In this document: positions 6,267 through 13,107 of the stretch, one piece after another
Layout of the letters: every line of letters begins with the position of its first letter
How positions within the stretch are numbered: position 1 is the first letter of the stretch
IMG/VR virus record: IMGVR_UViG_3300024264_000190
Location: 1 to 21,294 of that record
Source of the DNA: a virus
Reading direction: 5' to 3' (one strand)
DNA length: 21,294 nucleotides
Position numbers and translations under genes: made by a program
The notes under the pieces: generated by a model
Told to the model about the DNA's origin: nothing
Database searches by the model: none
What the model saw: only the letters and a program-made list of their open reading frames with translations

Positions 6267-7180
6267 TACAATCTCGCTAATCTAATCAATGTTGCCGCTA
6301 AATTAATTTCAGGGTCTACAACTAGTGTATGATCTACTAGTCCTTGTTTAATAGTTAGTACTGCACTATCTTGTTTTTCTTCGTTACCAAACAACTCAAT
6401 GTTGTCATATAGCCAACGATAAATTTCTTCCATTTCTTCTGGACGTACTGCGCCACATAGCATCTTACGTGCTTCTGTAATCTTGCCTGCTTTAAATAAT
6501 TCAACCATATCCAGTTTCCAGTCTGCTTCACCTGTGTCACCTTCATTAGGCTTTAGCAAACTATTGTCCTGTACGTTCATTTGTACTGTGTTAATACATT
6601 TACGCAAGTCTGGATAAGTTGCTTTTACATATGTATCAAGTGTGTCTAAGTTTGGAGTTACACCTTCTGTAATTAAGATCTCTGCAACTCTTGCTGTAAA
6701 TTCTGTTTGATCTATTTTAGCAATGTGAAAACCTTGACAACGACTGTGCAAAGCAGGAATAACACGGTTGGGGTAATTACAAGTAAGAATAAACCTTGCA
6801 GTGGTGTGATATTCTTCCATAACGCCACGTAGTGCCGCTTGAGCGTTTGGGCTAAGATAATCGGCTTCATCAAGTAATACAATTTTAAAGTCTCCAAACG
6901 GAATCATTTGCACAAAGTTTACAATCTTATCACGTACATCATCTACTGAGTTTGTACGACTTGCATTAATTTCAAGTATGTCTAAATCATTTACTTCAAG
7001 TTCATTAAACAAAAGTTTTGCAAGTGTTGTTTTACCAATACCTGCATTACCACTAAACAGCAAATGCGGAATAGTTTTATCTTTAATCCAAGTGTTTACT
7101 TGATTACGCTGTGCGTCATCTCTAAACACATAACCGTCTACCGTCTTGGGACGATACTTTTCTACCCATAATTCTTTCAT
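6266..7180 (-). CDS. 44: Sliding-clamp loader large subunit (T4 gp44-like AAA+ ATPase)
   Basis: This 304-residue AAA+ protein is the ATPase subunit that opens the sliding clamp onto primer-template DNA during phage replication. It opens with WVEKYRPKTVDGYV, the usual start of the RFC/gp44 family. Walker A is GNAGIGKT at 44-51, Walker B is IVLLDEADY at 100-108, sensor 1 is Asn135 in FILTCNYPN, and the arginine-finger SRC motif is at 146-148. Length is close to T4 gp44 (319). The small subunit (gp62) and clamp (gp45) are not in this window. The ribosome-binding site AGAGGC precedes the ATG at 7180. It lies just downstream of the TTGACT-N17-TATAAT promoter, after a 54-residue membrane protein, consistent with early transcription by host RNA polymerase. 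Confidence 0.95.
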   Translation of the reverse strand: MKELWVEKYRPKTVDGYVFRDDAQRNQVNTWIKDKTIPHLLFSGNAGIGKTTLAKLLFNELEVNDLDILEINASRTNSVDDVRDKIVNFVQMIPFGDFKIVLLDEADYLSPNAQAALRGVMEEYHTTARFILTCNYPNRVIPALHSRCQGFHIAKIDQTEFTARVAEILITEGVTPNLDTLDTYVKATYPDLRKCINTVQMNVQDNSLLKPNEGDTGEADWKLDMVELFKAGKITEARKMLCGAVRPEEMEEIYRWLYDNIELFGNEEKQDSAVLTIKQGLVDHTLVVDPEINLAATLIRLARL

Positions 7181-7193
7181 TTATTTGCCTCTA

Positions 7194-7358
7194 TTATTTC
7201 TTTTTATTTTCCATACCCATACCTACTAAAATTAAAAAGATGTATAGCAAAGGCCATGCCCATCCTGTTAAATAGTTTGTGATATGAAGGATCATTAGTG
7301 CGATACCTGCCGCACCTGCTGTACCAATACCGGTATTTTTTTGTTCAGGTAATTTCAT
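7194..7358 (-). CDS. Small two-segment membrane protein (54 aa)
   Basis: This gene lies between the promoter at 7380-7408 and the clamp loader and is too short for most gene callers. AGGAGT lies 6 bases before the ATG at 7358. The 54-residue product has a Gly/Ala-rich hydrophobic helix at about 10-27 (GIGTAGAAGIALMILHI), a turn with NYLTGW, a second hydrophobic helix at 33-48, and a basic C-terminal tail (ENKKK). Two membrane passes with Lys-rich ends would place both termini in the cytoplasm. As the first gene after an early promoter it may act on the host membrane early, or be a small holin-like protein, but nothing specific supports either. Confidence 0.68.
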   Translation of the reverse strand: MKLPEQKNTGIGTAGAAGIALMILHITNYLTGWAWPLLYIFLILVGMGMENKKK

Positions 7359-7379
7359 GTTCTACTCCTAATATACTTT

Positions 7380-7408
7380 ATTATATAGGATACTAGCAAG
7401 AAAGTCAA
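7380..7408 (-). promoter_or_regulatory. Sigma70-type promoter TTGACT-N17-TATAAT
   Basis: On the minus strand the -35 box TTGACT occupies 7408-7403 and the -10 box TATAAT 7385-7380, with an optimal 17-base spacer. Initiation is expected near 7373, giving a leader of about 15 bases that includes the AGGAGT ribosome-binding site of the 54-residue gene. The -35 box overlaps the TGA stop of the upstream 51-residue gene. This should drive the clamp loader to thyX group through host RNA polymerase. Confidence 0.8.
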
Positions 7409-7560
7409 GACTTTTTTGCAATATTTTGGAGTATTTCTGAGAGAATCTCTTTTATTTCTTTAATTTCTTTTTCAATGTTGAACGATTGTTCTTTTGGAGG
7501 GTTTGGCATGTTGACTTTAGATATTGCAACACCTTGTTGTTCTACTTTACTAAGTTTCAT
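7405..7560 (-). CDS. Small coiled-coil hypothetical protein (51 aa)
   Basis: This 51-residue gene fits between the 99-residue gene and the promoter at 7380. Its ATG at 7560 overlaps the upstream stop as ATGA, the coupling seen at neighbouring junctions. The N-terminal half is polar (MKLSKVEQQGVAISKVNMPN) and contains a Pro-rich bend near 19-22. Residues 28-47 repeat Lys-Glu-Ile/Leu units (IEKEIKEIKEILSEILQNI), a classic amphipathic coiled-coil helix. Function is unknown; oligomerisation is inferred. Confidence 0.62.
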   Translation of the reverse strand: MKLSKVEQQGVAISKVNMPNPPKEQSFNIEKEIKEIKEILSEILQNIAKKS

Positions 7561-7856
7561 ATTTCAAATTCTTCTTCAACAGTTTCTTTAATTAATTCTT
7601 GTTCTGGACGAATGGGCTCTAACCATGTATCAGCAATATATGCTCTAGGACTAGGACCAAACAAACTAGATAAGTCTTGTGCTTCAATCCACCAATGGTG
7701 ATCGGTTACAGCACATTGACATGGCATATCTCTAAATTTAAACTGTTCTCCTTGTTTAAACTTACCAATGTAATCTACGACTTTAACAACACGCCCAATA
7801 TTCTCTGGTCGTACTGAATATATAATCTTAGCAAAGTCGCCTTGTTTACATTTCAT
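7557..7856 (-). CDS. Hypothetical phage protein, possible SH3/KOW-like fold (99 aa)
   Basis: The 99-residue protein starts MKCKQGDFAKIIYSVRPENIGRV and continues with short beta-like segments (VVKVVDYIG, EQFKFRDM). A conserved-looking core follows, with paired tryptophans in HHWWIEA (53-59) and GPSPRAYIADTWLEPIRP (67-84). The GDFAKI...IGRVVKVV pattern looks like a small barrel of the kind that binds nucleic acid or protein, but I cannot name a family. It has ATGA overlaps at both its start (with the membrane protein) and its stop (with the 51-residue gene). Cys3, Cys46 and Cys48 could be metal ligands, though no complete site is visible. Confidence 0.78.
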   Translation of the reverse strand: MKCKQGDFAKIIYSVRPENIGRVVKVVDYIGKFKQGEQFKFRDMPCQCAVTDHHWWIEAQDLSSLFGPSPRAYIADTWLEPIRPEQELIKETVEEEFEI

Positions 7857-8029
7857 GTTCTTGCTCTAAATCTTTCGTATGCTTTCCATAATTCCCATAC
7901 TACAAATAGTATAGTGGCTGTTGTAAAACCACCACCTACTAATGTAAGAATTACTAAAACTTGCATTACTTTAGCGAAGAGTGCTATAACTAAGAAGTCA
8001 TACCATTCAAAGTCGTTAAAGATCTCCAT
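7853..8029 (-). CDS. Small membrane protein (58 aa)
   Basis: I choose ATG 8029 (MEIFNDFEWYDF), which overlaps the MazG-like gene by 14 bases. In-frame ATGs at 8068 and 8056 would give longer overlaps (53 and 41 bases) without a better ribosome-binding site. The product has a hydrophobic helix at about 11-32 (FLVIALFAKVMQVLVILTLV), a GGGF turn, and a second helix at about 36-48, then a basic tail (KAYERFRART). It is probably an inner-membrane protein with two passes. Its stop overlaps the 99-residue gene as ATGA. A holin-like or superinfection role is possible, but it is not next to the lysis genes. Confidence 0.65.
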   Translation of the reverse strand: MEIFNDFEWYDFLVIALFAKVMQVLVILTLVGGGFTTATILFVVWELWKAYERFRART

Positions 8030-8426
8030 CTTTTCTATTCTCTGAATAGTGAACATCAAACTCGCCACCTGGGTAACGTGATTTCAATTTATTTACATTC
8101 TCTGCTAAGACGTCATTAGGGTTGAGGCCCAAAGCACGGCAACTATTAATCCAGTACCAAGCAATGTCACCCAATTCTCGTTTAGCATGAAAAATTGTGT
8201 CTGCATCCAAAGGCTTACCTTGGAATATACATTTTTTAACAATTTCAGCAAATTCGCCTCCTTCACTGGCCATTCCAATTGAACCAGTTAATAGTAGTGC
8301 CATGTTAACACCACTGTCTCTTTCAAGTTTTTCTAACTGTGAAGTTAGAGCACCTGTTTCATTACTTTGTAATGAAGTTACTTCTTGTACAAAATCTTTG
8401 TACTTATTTAGATCTACGTTTTCCAA
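8016..8426 (-). CDS. MazG-like nucleotide pyrophosphohydrolase
   Basis: This 136-residue all-alpha protein is related to MazG/dUTPase-like enzymes that hydrolyse NTPs or dNTPs to monophosphates. The Mg-binding motif is visible as EGGEFAE (Glu55, Glu58, Glu61) followed by ELGD (Glu84, Asp87), matching ExxE(x)nExxD. The C-terminal part, CRALGLNPNDVLAENVNKLKSRYP, is typical of the phage group. The start is TTG at 8426: GAGG lies 5 bases upstream, a TAA lies in frame four codons before, and the next in-frame Met is residue 42, inside the domain. It may sanitise or recycle nucleotides during replication, or lower the alarmone ppGpp as proposed for cyanophage MazG; the substrate is not deducible here. 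It is flanked by the GroES-like gene. Confidence 0.88.
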   Translation of the reverse strand: MENVDLNKYKDFVQEVTSLQSNETGALTSQLEKLERDSGVNMALLLTGSIGMASEGGEFAEIVKKCIFQGKPLDADTIFHAKRELGDIAWYWINSCRALGLNPNDVLAENVNKLKSRYPGGEFDVHYSENRKDGDL

Positions 8427-8435
8427 TTTAGCCTC

Positions 8436-8846
8436 TTATGTTGCGTTTACAAACCCGCTAGGGTCAACTGCGTCCGGAGCATAGTCGCCTACACTACTTC
8501 CACTCATTAGTACATCGTTTGGTTTTTCATCTGCGTATGCAAGGATACTTTCCGATTCAACCATTCGTAATACAATTTCTTCTTCGCCTTCGTTAGTCAT
8601 AGTTACTCCACGTGTCCAACGACCGTGTTCTATAAGTACCCATTGACCAATTTCATAAGGATCCTTGTTTCTAGGACCTTTCGAATGTACTTTACCCCAA
8701 CGTGGGTAAATGCCTCTAACATTGCCGTCATCGTCACCTAAAATAATTCCACCTTTAGTTTTTTGTTCACCAAAGTGCATATCACTTACAAGTACTCGAT
8801 TACCGACTGCTGTTAGGTTACCTTCAAATTTTGCTAACGTATCCAC
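8436..8846 (-). CDS. GroES-like co-chaperonin (T4 gp31 analogue)
   Basis: The 136-residue protein resembles GroES. VGNRVLVSDM at 14-23 matches the first strand of the GroES barrel. EQKTKGGIILGD at 27-38 corresponds to the mobile loop (compare KSAGGIVL) that contacts GroEL. WGKVHSKGP at 50-58 and IGQWVLIEHGRWT at 66-78 match later strands. It probably replaces host GroES so that GroEL can fold the phage capsid protein, as gp31 does in T4. The loop and overall length exceed host GroES (about 97), with a C-terminal extension (105-136) of unknown role. The start is GTG at 8846, overlapping the upstream TAG as TAGTG, with GAGGTG about 6 bases upstream. Confidence 0.85.
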   Translation of the reverse strand: MDTLAKFEGNLTAVGNRVLVSDMHFGEQKTKGGIILGDDDGNVRGIYPRWGKVHSKGPRNKDPYEIGQWVLIEHGRWTRGVTMTNEGEEEIVLRMVESESILAYADEKPNDVLMSGSSVGDYAPDAVDPSGFVNAT

Positions 8847-9235
8847 TATTCACCTCTTTTTACAAAATTGCCGTCTGCGTCTTCTACCCAATCATCTTCA
8901 GTATCTGATGCTTCAACTGCTTTTGCTTTTTTAGCATTTTCTACTGACTTCTTTTGAGCCTTAGTTTGAACAGGTTCTGTTACTTTTTCTACAGGCTGTT
9001 CAATTGTTGCTTGTTCGTCTGGAGCCGCTTGTGGATGCTCATCATAATAATCACGTAATACTTCATCACGATTCTTAACAATTTTTCCACCCGGTCCAAG
9101 TTGGTCACCACGTGCATTAACACGAGCATTACCTACTGCTGGAGTTAGTTCGTTACGCTGACGCAACGTATCCATATCAATTTTCTTACCTTGGAAAGTT
9201 TGGTAAGATTTTTTTTGTTGTTGTCTTACAGGCAT
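8846..9235 (-). CDS. Conserved-type hypothetical protein with charged tail (129 aa)
   Basis: Residues 1-65 contain a distinctive segment, NELTPAVGNARVNARGDQLG (28-47), followed by GPGGKIVKNRDEVLRDYY. I recall this kind of segment from T4-like marine phages, without a function. Residues ~68-118 are low-complexity Glu/Lys/Ala/Thr and probably disordered, ending with the acidic DTEDDWVEDADGNFVKRGE. The N-terminus is very basic and Gln-rich. A strong AAAGGAGG lies before the ATG at 9235, so it should be well translated. Its TAG overlaps the GTG start of the GroES-like gene, which suggests joint expression, perhaps in head assembly; that link is inference only. Confidence 0.8.
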   Translation of the reverse strand: MPVRQQQKKSYQTFQGKKIDMDTLRQRNELTPAVGNARVNARGDQLGPGGKIVKNRDEVLRDYYDEHPQAAPDEQATIEQPVEKVTEPVQTKAQKKSVENAKKAKAVEASDTEDDWVEDADGNFVKRGE

Positions 9236-9263
9236 AAAATACCTCCTTTTATTATATTAGTAC

Positions 9264-9794
9264 TTATCTCAGGAACTCTCTCCAATCCAGGTCAAACTGG
9301 ATTGAATCTACCTTATGTACGCCTATTAAGTATAGCACATACGATGCTACACTTGATCCTCTGCCTACACCCCACACAATGTTGTTTTCTCGCATAAAGT
9401 CTACAAGATATATCATGTAGCGTAATAGATTGTGCATATCACGTTCGCCATATGCTTCCATTTCTTCCCATATACGATCTTGTACGTGTTGTGGGCATGG
9501 TGTTTTTGCTTTGCCTAGTACATATTCATATACATTAATGTCTTTGTATTCATTAGGCATAAACCATTCACTTTGACATACACCGTCAAAAGTTTGTTGA
9601 TCTACATCTAATGGAATATACTTTTGTAGTTTATCAAAGCCTTGTTCTTCCATTGCTTTGTTAAACTGGTCTACATCATCTGACGGCTCACATAATACCA
9701 CGTGACATTTGTCAGCATGACCTGTGTAGATCATATCAATAAGATCTTTATTTGTAAATCGCGGGATACCGAGAGAGTCTGTTTTCATAAGCAT
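9264..9794 (-). CDS. DnaE-like fragment (DNA polymerase III alpha subunit, pre-palm segment)
   Basis: The C-terminal ~60 residues match the DnaE segment leading into the palm domain: helices around MHNLLRYMIYLVDFMRENNI (120-139), then VGRGSSVASYVLYLIG (143-158), corresponding to GPGRGSAAGSLVAYxLG, then IQFDLDWREFL corresponding to xYxLLFERFL. In DnaE the catalytic aspartates follow immediately in a PDFDVD motif, but this protein stops at residue 176, right before it. It therefore cannot be a polymerase by itself. The N-terminal half (TDSLGIPRFTNKDLID...) resembles the region preceding the fingers/palm but has no PHP metal motif. ATG 9794 and ATG 9788 are both possible starts, with no Shine-Dalgarno. 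The promoter at 9801-9829 would initiate at about 9794, implying a leaderless mRNA. Confidence 0.8.
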   Translation of the reverse strand: MLMKTDSLGIPRFTNKDLIDMIYTGHADKCHVVLCEPSDDVDQFNKAMEEQGFDKLQKYIPLDVDQQTFDGVCQSEWFMPNEYKDINVYEYVLGKAKTPCPQHVQDRIWEEMEAYGERDMHNLLRYMIYLVDFMRENNIVWGVGRGSSVASYVLYLIGVHKVDSIQFDLDWREFLR

Positions 9795-9800
9795 ACATGT

Positions 9801-9829
9801 ATTTTAACTGATATTGATCAGATTGTCAA
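9801..9829 (-). promoter_or_regulatory. Sigma70-type promoter TTGACA-N17-TAAAAT
   Basis: On the minus strand the consensus -35 TTGACA (9829-9824) is followed after exactly 17 bases by TAAAAT (9806-9801). The expected start site, 6-7 bases downstream, is at about 9794-9795, the A of the DnaE-like ATG. The promoter lies in the 3' end of the 81-residue gene: the -10 overlaps its TAA stop. It probably begins the early operon that runs to the thyX terminator. Confidence 0.82.
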
Positions 9830-10049
9830 GAGAATTATCGCCATCTTGGCTATTATTTTTTGGTTTGGCTCTACGGCCTTCCATCTCTACTTTATACATA
9901 TCAAGGATGGCTGTGATTTGTTCTTTTACTTGTGGATTCTGAGTCATCCAGAATTTTTTGTTTAACGTAAGAATTTTTTCTTCTAATTCGTTGTCAGACA
10001 ATAAGTCAAAACTTTGTACTAATGGATTAAAGGACGGTATTGAACTCAC
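9804..10049 (-). CDS. Small hypothetical protein (81 aa), GTG start
   Basis: I place the start at GTG 10049 (VSSIPSFNPLVQSFDLLSDN). GGAGAG lies 7 bases upstream, and the overlap with the preceding structural gene is then only 23 bases; ATG starts at 10145 or 10082 would overlap it by 119 or 56 bases. The 81-residue product has a helical core (LSDNELEEKILTLNKKFW, then NPQVKEQITAILDMYKVEME) followed by a basic patch EGRRAKPKNN and an acidic Asn-rich tail. Size and composition resemble small accessory structural or assembly proteins, but I recognise no family. It is the last gene of the structural block, and its end carries the promoter of the early block. Confidence 0.68.
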   Translation of the reverse strand: MSSIPSFNPLVQSFDLLSDNELEEKILTLNKKFWMTQNPQVKEQITAILDMYKVEMEGRRAKPKNNSQDGDNSLDNLINIS

Positions 10050-10614
10050 CTTTGTACTCTCCGTAAACTGTTTGCCCGCCATCGATAGTCCAGAATCTAT
10101 AGATATATGGATGAACGTTGCTGTCAATAGTTGCTGGATGTGCAAAGCCTGTTGCTACTTTAATTGAACCACTGTTTTCTGTATCAAATGTTACTGGGTC
10201 TGCTACACCGCGTCCACGTAGTTCTACTAGTACTTCAGCATATTTGCCGCTTGCTGGCCAATCTGCAAGTTGTAGTGTAATGCCTGTACTATTAATTGTA
10301 TAAGAATGATATGTTGCTATTTCATAACTAACTGGTCTAACACCTGCTGAACTTAGTACACCGCCGCTATAAAACTTTTGCGAACCTTGTGTAATTACTA
10401 CATTGTTAATAGTATTACCTTGCATGTTAGTAATTGCATCGTTATTCTTAACTGCGTTTGTATCTAATGCTGTTAAGTCTGCTTGTGCATTAGTTAATTC
10501 TGTTTTGATTTTAGTAAAATTATCTCTAAAACCTTGCGAATCGTTATCTTGTCCTGCTCGAGGGTAATCTGCATCAATTGATGCAATATTCGAACTACTT
10601 ATATTAATGGCCAT
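10027..10614 (-). CDS. Fibre- or baseplate-associated structural protein (195 aa)
   Basis: The N-terminus, INISSSNIASIDADYPRAGQ (3-22), followed by DNDSQGFRDNFTKIK, matches a segment repeated at the start of fibre-like structural proteins in T4-like marine phages: short beta/trimer caps before a coiled coil. Residues 33-62 are a helical coiled coil (FTKIKTELTNAQADLTALD). The rest is beta-rich with a small C-terminal domain (YIYRFWTIDGGQTVYGEYKG). TAGGAG lies 8 bases before the ATG at 10614. A GATAAATA late-like box lies 19 bases upstream in the short gap from the 819-residue gene. A role in tail fibre or baseplate is inferred from the N-terminal motif and from its neighbours. Confidence 0.75.
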   Translation of the reverse strand: MAINISSSNIASIDADYPRAGQDNDSQGFRDNFTKIKTELTNAQADLTALDTNAVKNNDAITNMQGNTINNVVITQGSQKFYSGGVLSSAGVRPVSYEIATYHSYTINSTGITLQLADWPASGKYAEVLVELRGRGVADPVTFDTENSGSIKVATGFAHPATIDSNVHPYIYRFWTIDGGQTVYGEYKGEFNTVL

Positions 10615-10632
10615 ATCTTATTCTCCTACACA

Positions 10633-10640
10633 TATTTATC
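10633..10640 (-). promoter_or_regulatory. Late-promoter-like box GATAAATA before the 195-aa structural gene
   Basis: The minus-strand context is ACACTGATAAATATGTGTAGGAG. The box sits in a 30-base gap between two structural genes, immediately before a strong ribosome-binding site. It matches the T4 late consensus in 7 of 8 positions. Confidence 0.5.
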
Positions 10641-10644
10641 AGTG

Positions 10645-13104
10645 TTATGCATTATAGTTATATTTTCCGAACAGTATATATTGGTCATTTGAGTTACCTA
10701 CAACGCTATCTATAATATATCTGTCAATTTCAATGTCTAAATCCTTAAAATCGTATGTTCTATTTCTTAAATTTATCATTATTTCGTTACTTTTTCCAGG
10801 CTTACAATAACACAAAGGAATTGCTAAAATAAAGCCTGTTTCTTGTTCTCCAGCAACTTGTGGTGTACGCATCCATAAAGGTAAAAAGTCATACTCAGTA
10901 CGTCCTAGTGTCTTTATACTATCTTGCATATTTGTAATATTGCTTATATATTTTTTACCTTGACCACCGCTTGCTAATACAGCATCACTATCTGCTTTAA
11001 CAACATTATCTTCACCAAATACAAAAGGATCAGTATCTGTGTTTGCTGTAGCAGTTAATGTTTCATTTGTTGCTACTGTGTTTACAGTATCGCCCAAGTC
11101 TAACTGTGTATCGTCAGTCATAAATTTGTACTGTTCAGTGTTTCTATTAACACTAGATCCATCAAGTAATGTTGGAGTTCCTTGTTTATGATTACTTCGT
11201 TGCGCCAAGTCTGCTTTTAATTGCATTGAACCTTGTTGTACAAATGACTTTTTTGTTTCACCTGTTTTGGCTTTTGCAGGATCGATAAGTTCTACATATA
11301 TAACTTCGTATACAACATTTTGTGTACCTGGAGTTTTGGCTACTGCACTTTTTAAAGAACCAATATTAAATCTACGCTTTCTATGCCACTTTTGACTTGC
11401 TATTGAAAACTCGTCTATAGTTTTAGTTTCAATTCCTGCGTATGCTAATATTTTGACATCACGTTGAATCCCAAAGTTTGGATCATTTGGTCTATAAATG
11501 CTTGTCGGTGGAAAGTTTGCAGGATTACTGATAAACTCTTGATATGCTGATCGTTTATTTTCTTTTAGGAAAGGCTTCATAAACAAGTTACTATACTGTC
11601 TATCATCATCGTCTATTACATTAATAGTAAATTTCTTAGTTGTTGCACTAAATCCAAATCTATCTTTTGCTTCAACTGTAAATGTATATGTTCTATCAAT
11701 ACTTGTAGTATCGTTATCAAATGTCATGTCGTCATTGTCAAAAAATGTTAATCCATCTTTTTCACTATCACCAAATTGTACAACAGTACCTGTAATTTCA
11801 CCATTGTATTGTAGTGTAAGTCCTGGTGGCAAACGTCCGCTACTTAGCGTATAATATAAAGGAGCATCAGGTACTGTTGTAGTGCCTTGTACTTTAAACA
11901 CACTAATTTGATTAGCCGGTATTGATCCTAGTTTTGTATCACTTGTCCAAGCAATAGTACTATCTACTTGTCCTAGTAAAGTTACTGTAAAAGTTTTATC
12001 TTTAAATGTTGCTACACTTAAGATATTATTATCACTAAGAACTAATTCTGCTCTAACTGTAAATTTATATTCTTTTGTTATAATTGGTTGGTATGCAACT
12101 CTGCCTGCTATTTCACCAGTATTAATATCTAAGGTCATTCCGTCTGGAATCACACTGTTTGTACTGTCATCATTAAGTGGCATTAATTTATATCTTATTG
12201 CACCTTGTTGGTTTTCGTTTTTTAGAACTTCTAAGAATAATGTAATATAGTTGTTTGCTCGACGAAATCCAAAATCTTTCGGAGTAATCCAAACCGGAGT
12301 TCTAATATATGTGTTATCTGCTGTAAACACACCTGTTGCAACTTGTACAACAACATTGTCTGCACGTAAGAAATCTTCACCAACTACGTAGATAATAAAG
12401 TTTCTTTTTACAACGTCAATACCATCACTTACACTAACTTTAAATTCGTAGTATCTGTTTAGTTTTTTTGGAGGATTGTAAACATAATTAGATAAAAGTT
12501 GTCCTTGAAAAAACAACGTACTTTTATTACTAAAATCATGCAAGTACATATCGTAGTTACCAGTATCATACTCGCCGACTTTAGATTTTTTATCTAATGC
12601 AAGTAATGGTTCAACTACTCCTGATATCTTTCCTGTTTTTGACATACTGATGCCTGGAGGTAATATTCCGTCACCTTTATCTATCCAAAATTCTAAACTT
12701 TTTCCTTCTGGCAAATCAACATCAGTTGCTACTAATTGAAAATCAATAATTTCATTGTCTAATATAAAGTATCGATTGTTTACAGGACTATTACCAATCG
12801 GAAGTCTACCTTCTTTAGTTTTCCAAACTGGTTCATCTGCACCACTTACTACTATTTTATAAGTTCTATCTTCAACATCATTACTTAATGTAGAACGTAA
12901 TACAAATCTAAATGTTGTAGTTCTTTCAACTTGAAGTGGTGTGCCGATAATATTATTTTGATATATTCTTAGCCCTGGAGGTAAACTACCTGCAATAATT
13001 TCTAAACTGTCTGGACTGGCTACAAGAGGTAATCCTAAAGAAATAGTTTCTTCTTCGTTAGTGGTAACGAGTACGGTACCCGATGATTGTGTCCAATTTG
13101 ACAT
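10645..13104 (-). CDS. Structural protein with four Ig-like (PIG) repeats and a conserved phage C-terminal domain
   Basis: This 819-residue protein has four repeats of the putative-Ig (He_PIG) signature: SLPPGLRIYQNNIIGTP at 40-56, ILPPGISMSKTGKISGVV at 147-164, IPDGMTLDINTGEIAGRV at 319-336, and RLPPGLTLQYNGEITGTV at 424-441. They are separated by beta-rich cadherin-like strands (YEFKVSVSDG, YTFTVEAKDRFG). Residues 510-720 are a linker with low-complexity Thr/Asn stretches. The C-terminal ~100 residues (SNITNMQDSIKTLGRTEYDF, LPLWMRTPQ, IPLCYCKPG, IDRYIIDS) resemble a domain at the ends of cyanophage tail proteins, as I recall them. It is probably a surface-exposed tail or fibre protein that binds the host. 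The start at 13104 has only a distant GGGGAC, 4 bases after the preceding stop, so it may be coupled. Confidence 0.82.
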   Translation of the reverse strand: MSNWTQSSGTVLVTTNEEETISLGLPLVASPDSLEIIAGSLPPGLRIYQNNIIGTPLQVERTTTFRFVLRSTLSNDVEDRTYKIVVSGADEPVWKTKEGRLPIGNSPVNNRYFILDNEIIDFQLVATDVDLPEGKSLEFWIDKGDGILPPGISMSKTGKISGVVEPLLALDKKSKVGEYDTGNYDMYLHDFSNKSTLFFQGQLLSNYVYNPPKKLNRYYEFKVSVSDGIDVVKRNFIIYVVGEDFLRADNVVVQVATGVFTADNTYIRTPVWITPKDFGFRRANNYITLFLEVLKNENQQGAIRYKLMPLNDDSTNSVIPDGMTLDINTGEIAGRVAYQPIITKEYKFTVRAELVLSDNNILSVATFKDKTFTVTLLGQVDSTIAWTSDTKLGSIPANQISVFKVQGTTTVPDAPLYYTLSSGRLPPGLTLQYNGEITGTVVQFGDSEKDGLTFFDNDDMTFDNDTTSIDRTYTFTVEAKDRFGFSATTKKFTINVIDDDDRQYSNLFMKPFLKENKRSAYQEFISNPANFPPTSIYRPNDPNFGIQRDVKILAYAGIETKTIDEFSIASQKWHRKRRFNIGSLKSAVAKTPGTQNVVYEVIYVELIDPAKAKTGETKKSFVQQGSMQLKADLAQRSNHKQGTPTLLDGSSVNRNTEQYKFMTDDTQLDLGDTVNTVATNETLTATANTDTDPFVFGEDNVVKADSDAVLASGGQGKKYISNITNMQDSIKTLGRTEYDFLPLWMRTPQVAGEQETGFILAIPLCYCKPGKSNEIMINLRNRTYDFKDLDIEIDRYIIDSVVGNSNDQYILFGKYNYNA

Positions 13105-13107
13105 AGT

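Noticed and set aside
8030-8068. Longer start for the 58-residue membrane protein
   Set aside because: It would overlap the MazG-like gene by 53 bases; the internal ATG at 8029 overlaps by 14 bases and gives a typical short cytoplasmic N-terminus.
9241-9262. TATAAT-like -10 element before the 129-residue gene
   Set aside because: No acceptable -35 sequence at 16-18 bases spacing; the match is expected by chance in AT-rich DNA before an AAAGGAGG ribosome-binding site.
10050-10145. Longer N-terminus for the 81-residue gene (start at ATG 10145 or 10082)
   Set aside because: It would overlap the preceding structural gene by 56-119 bases and has no ribosome-binding site, whereas GTG 10049 has GGAGAG.
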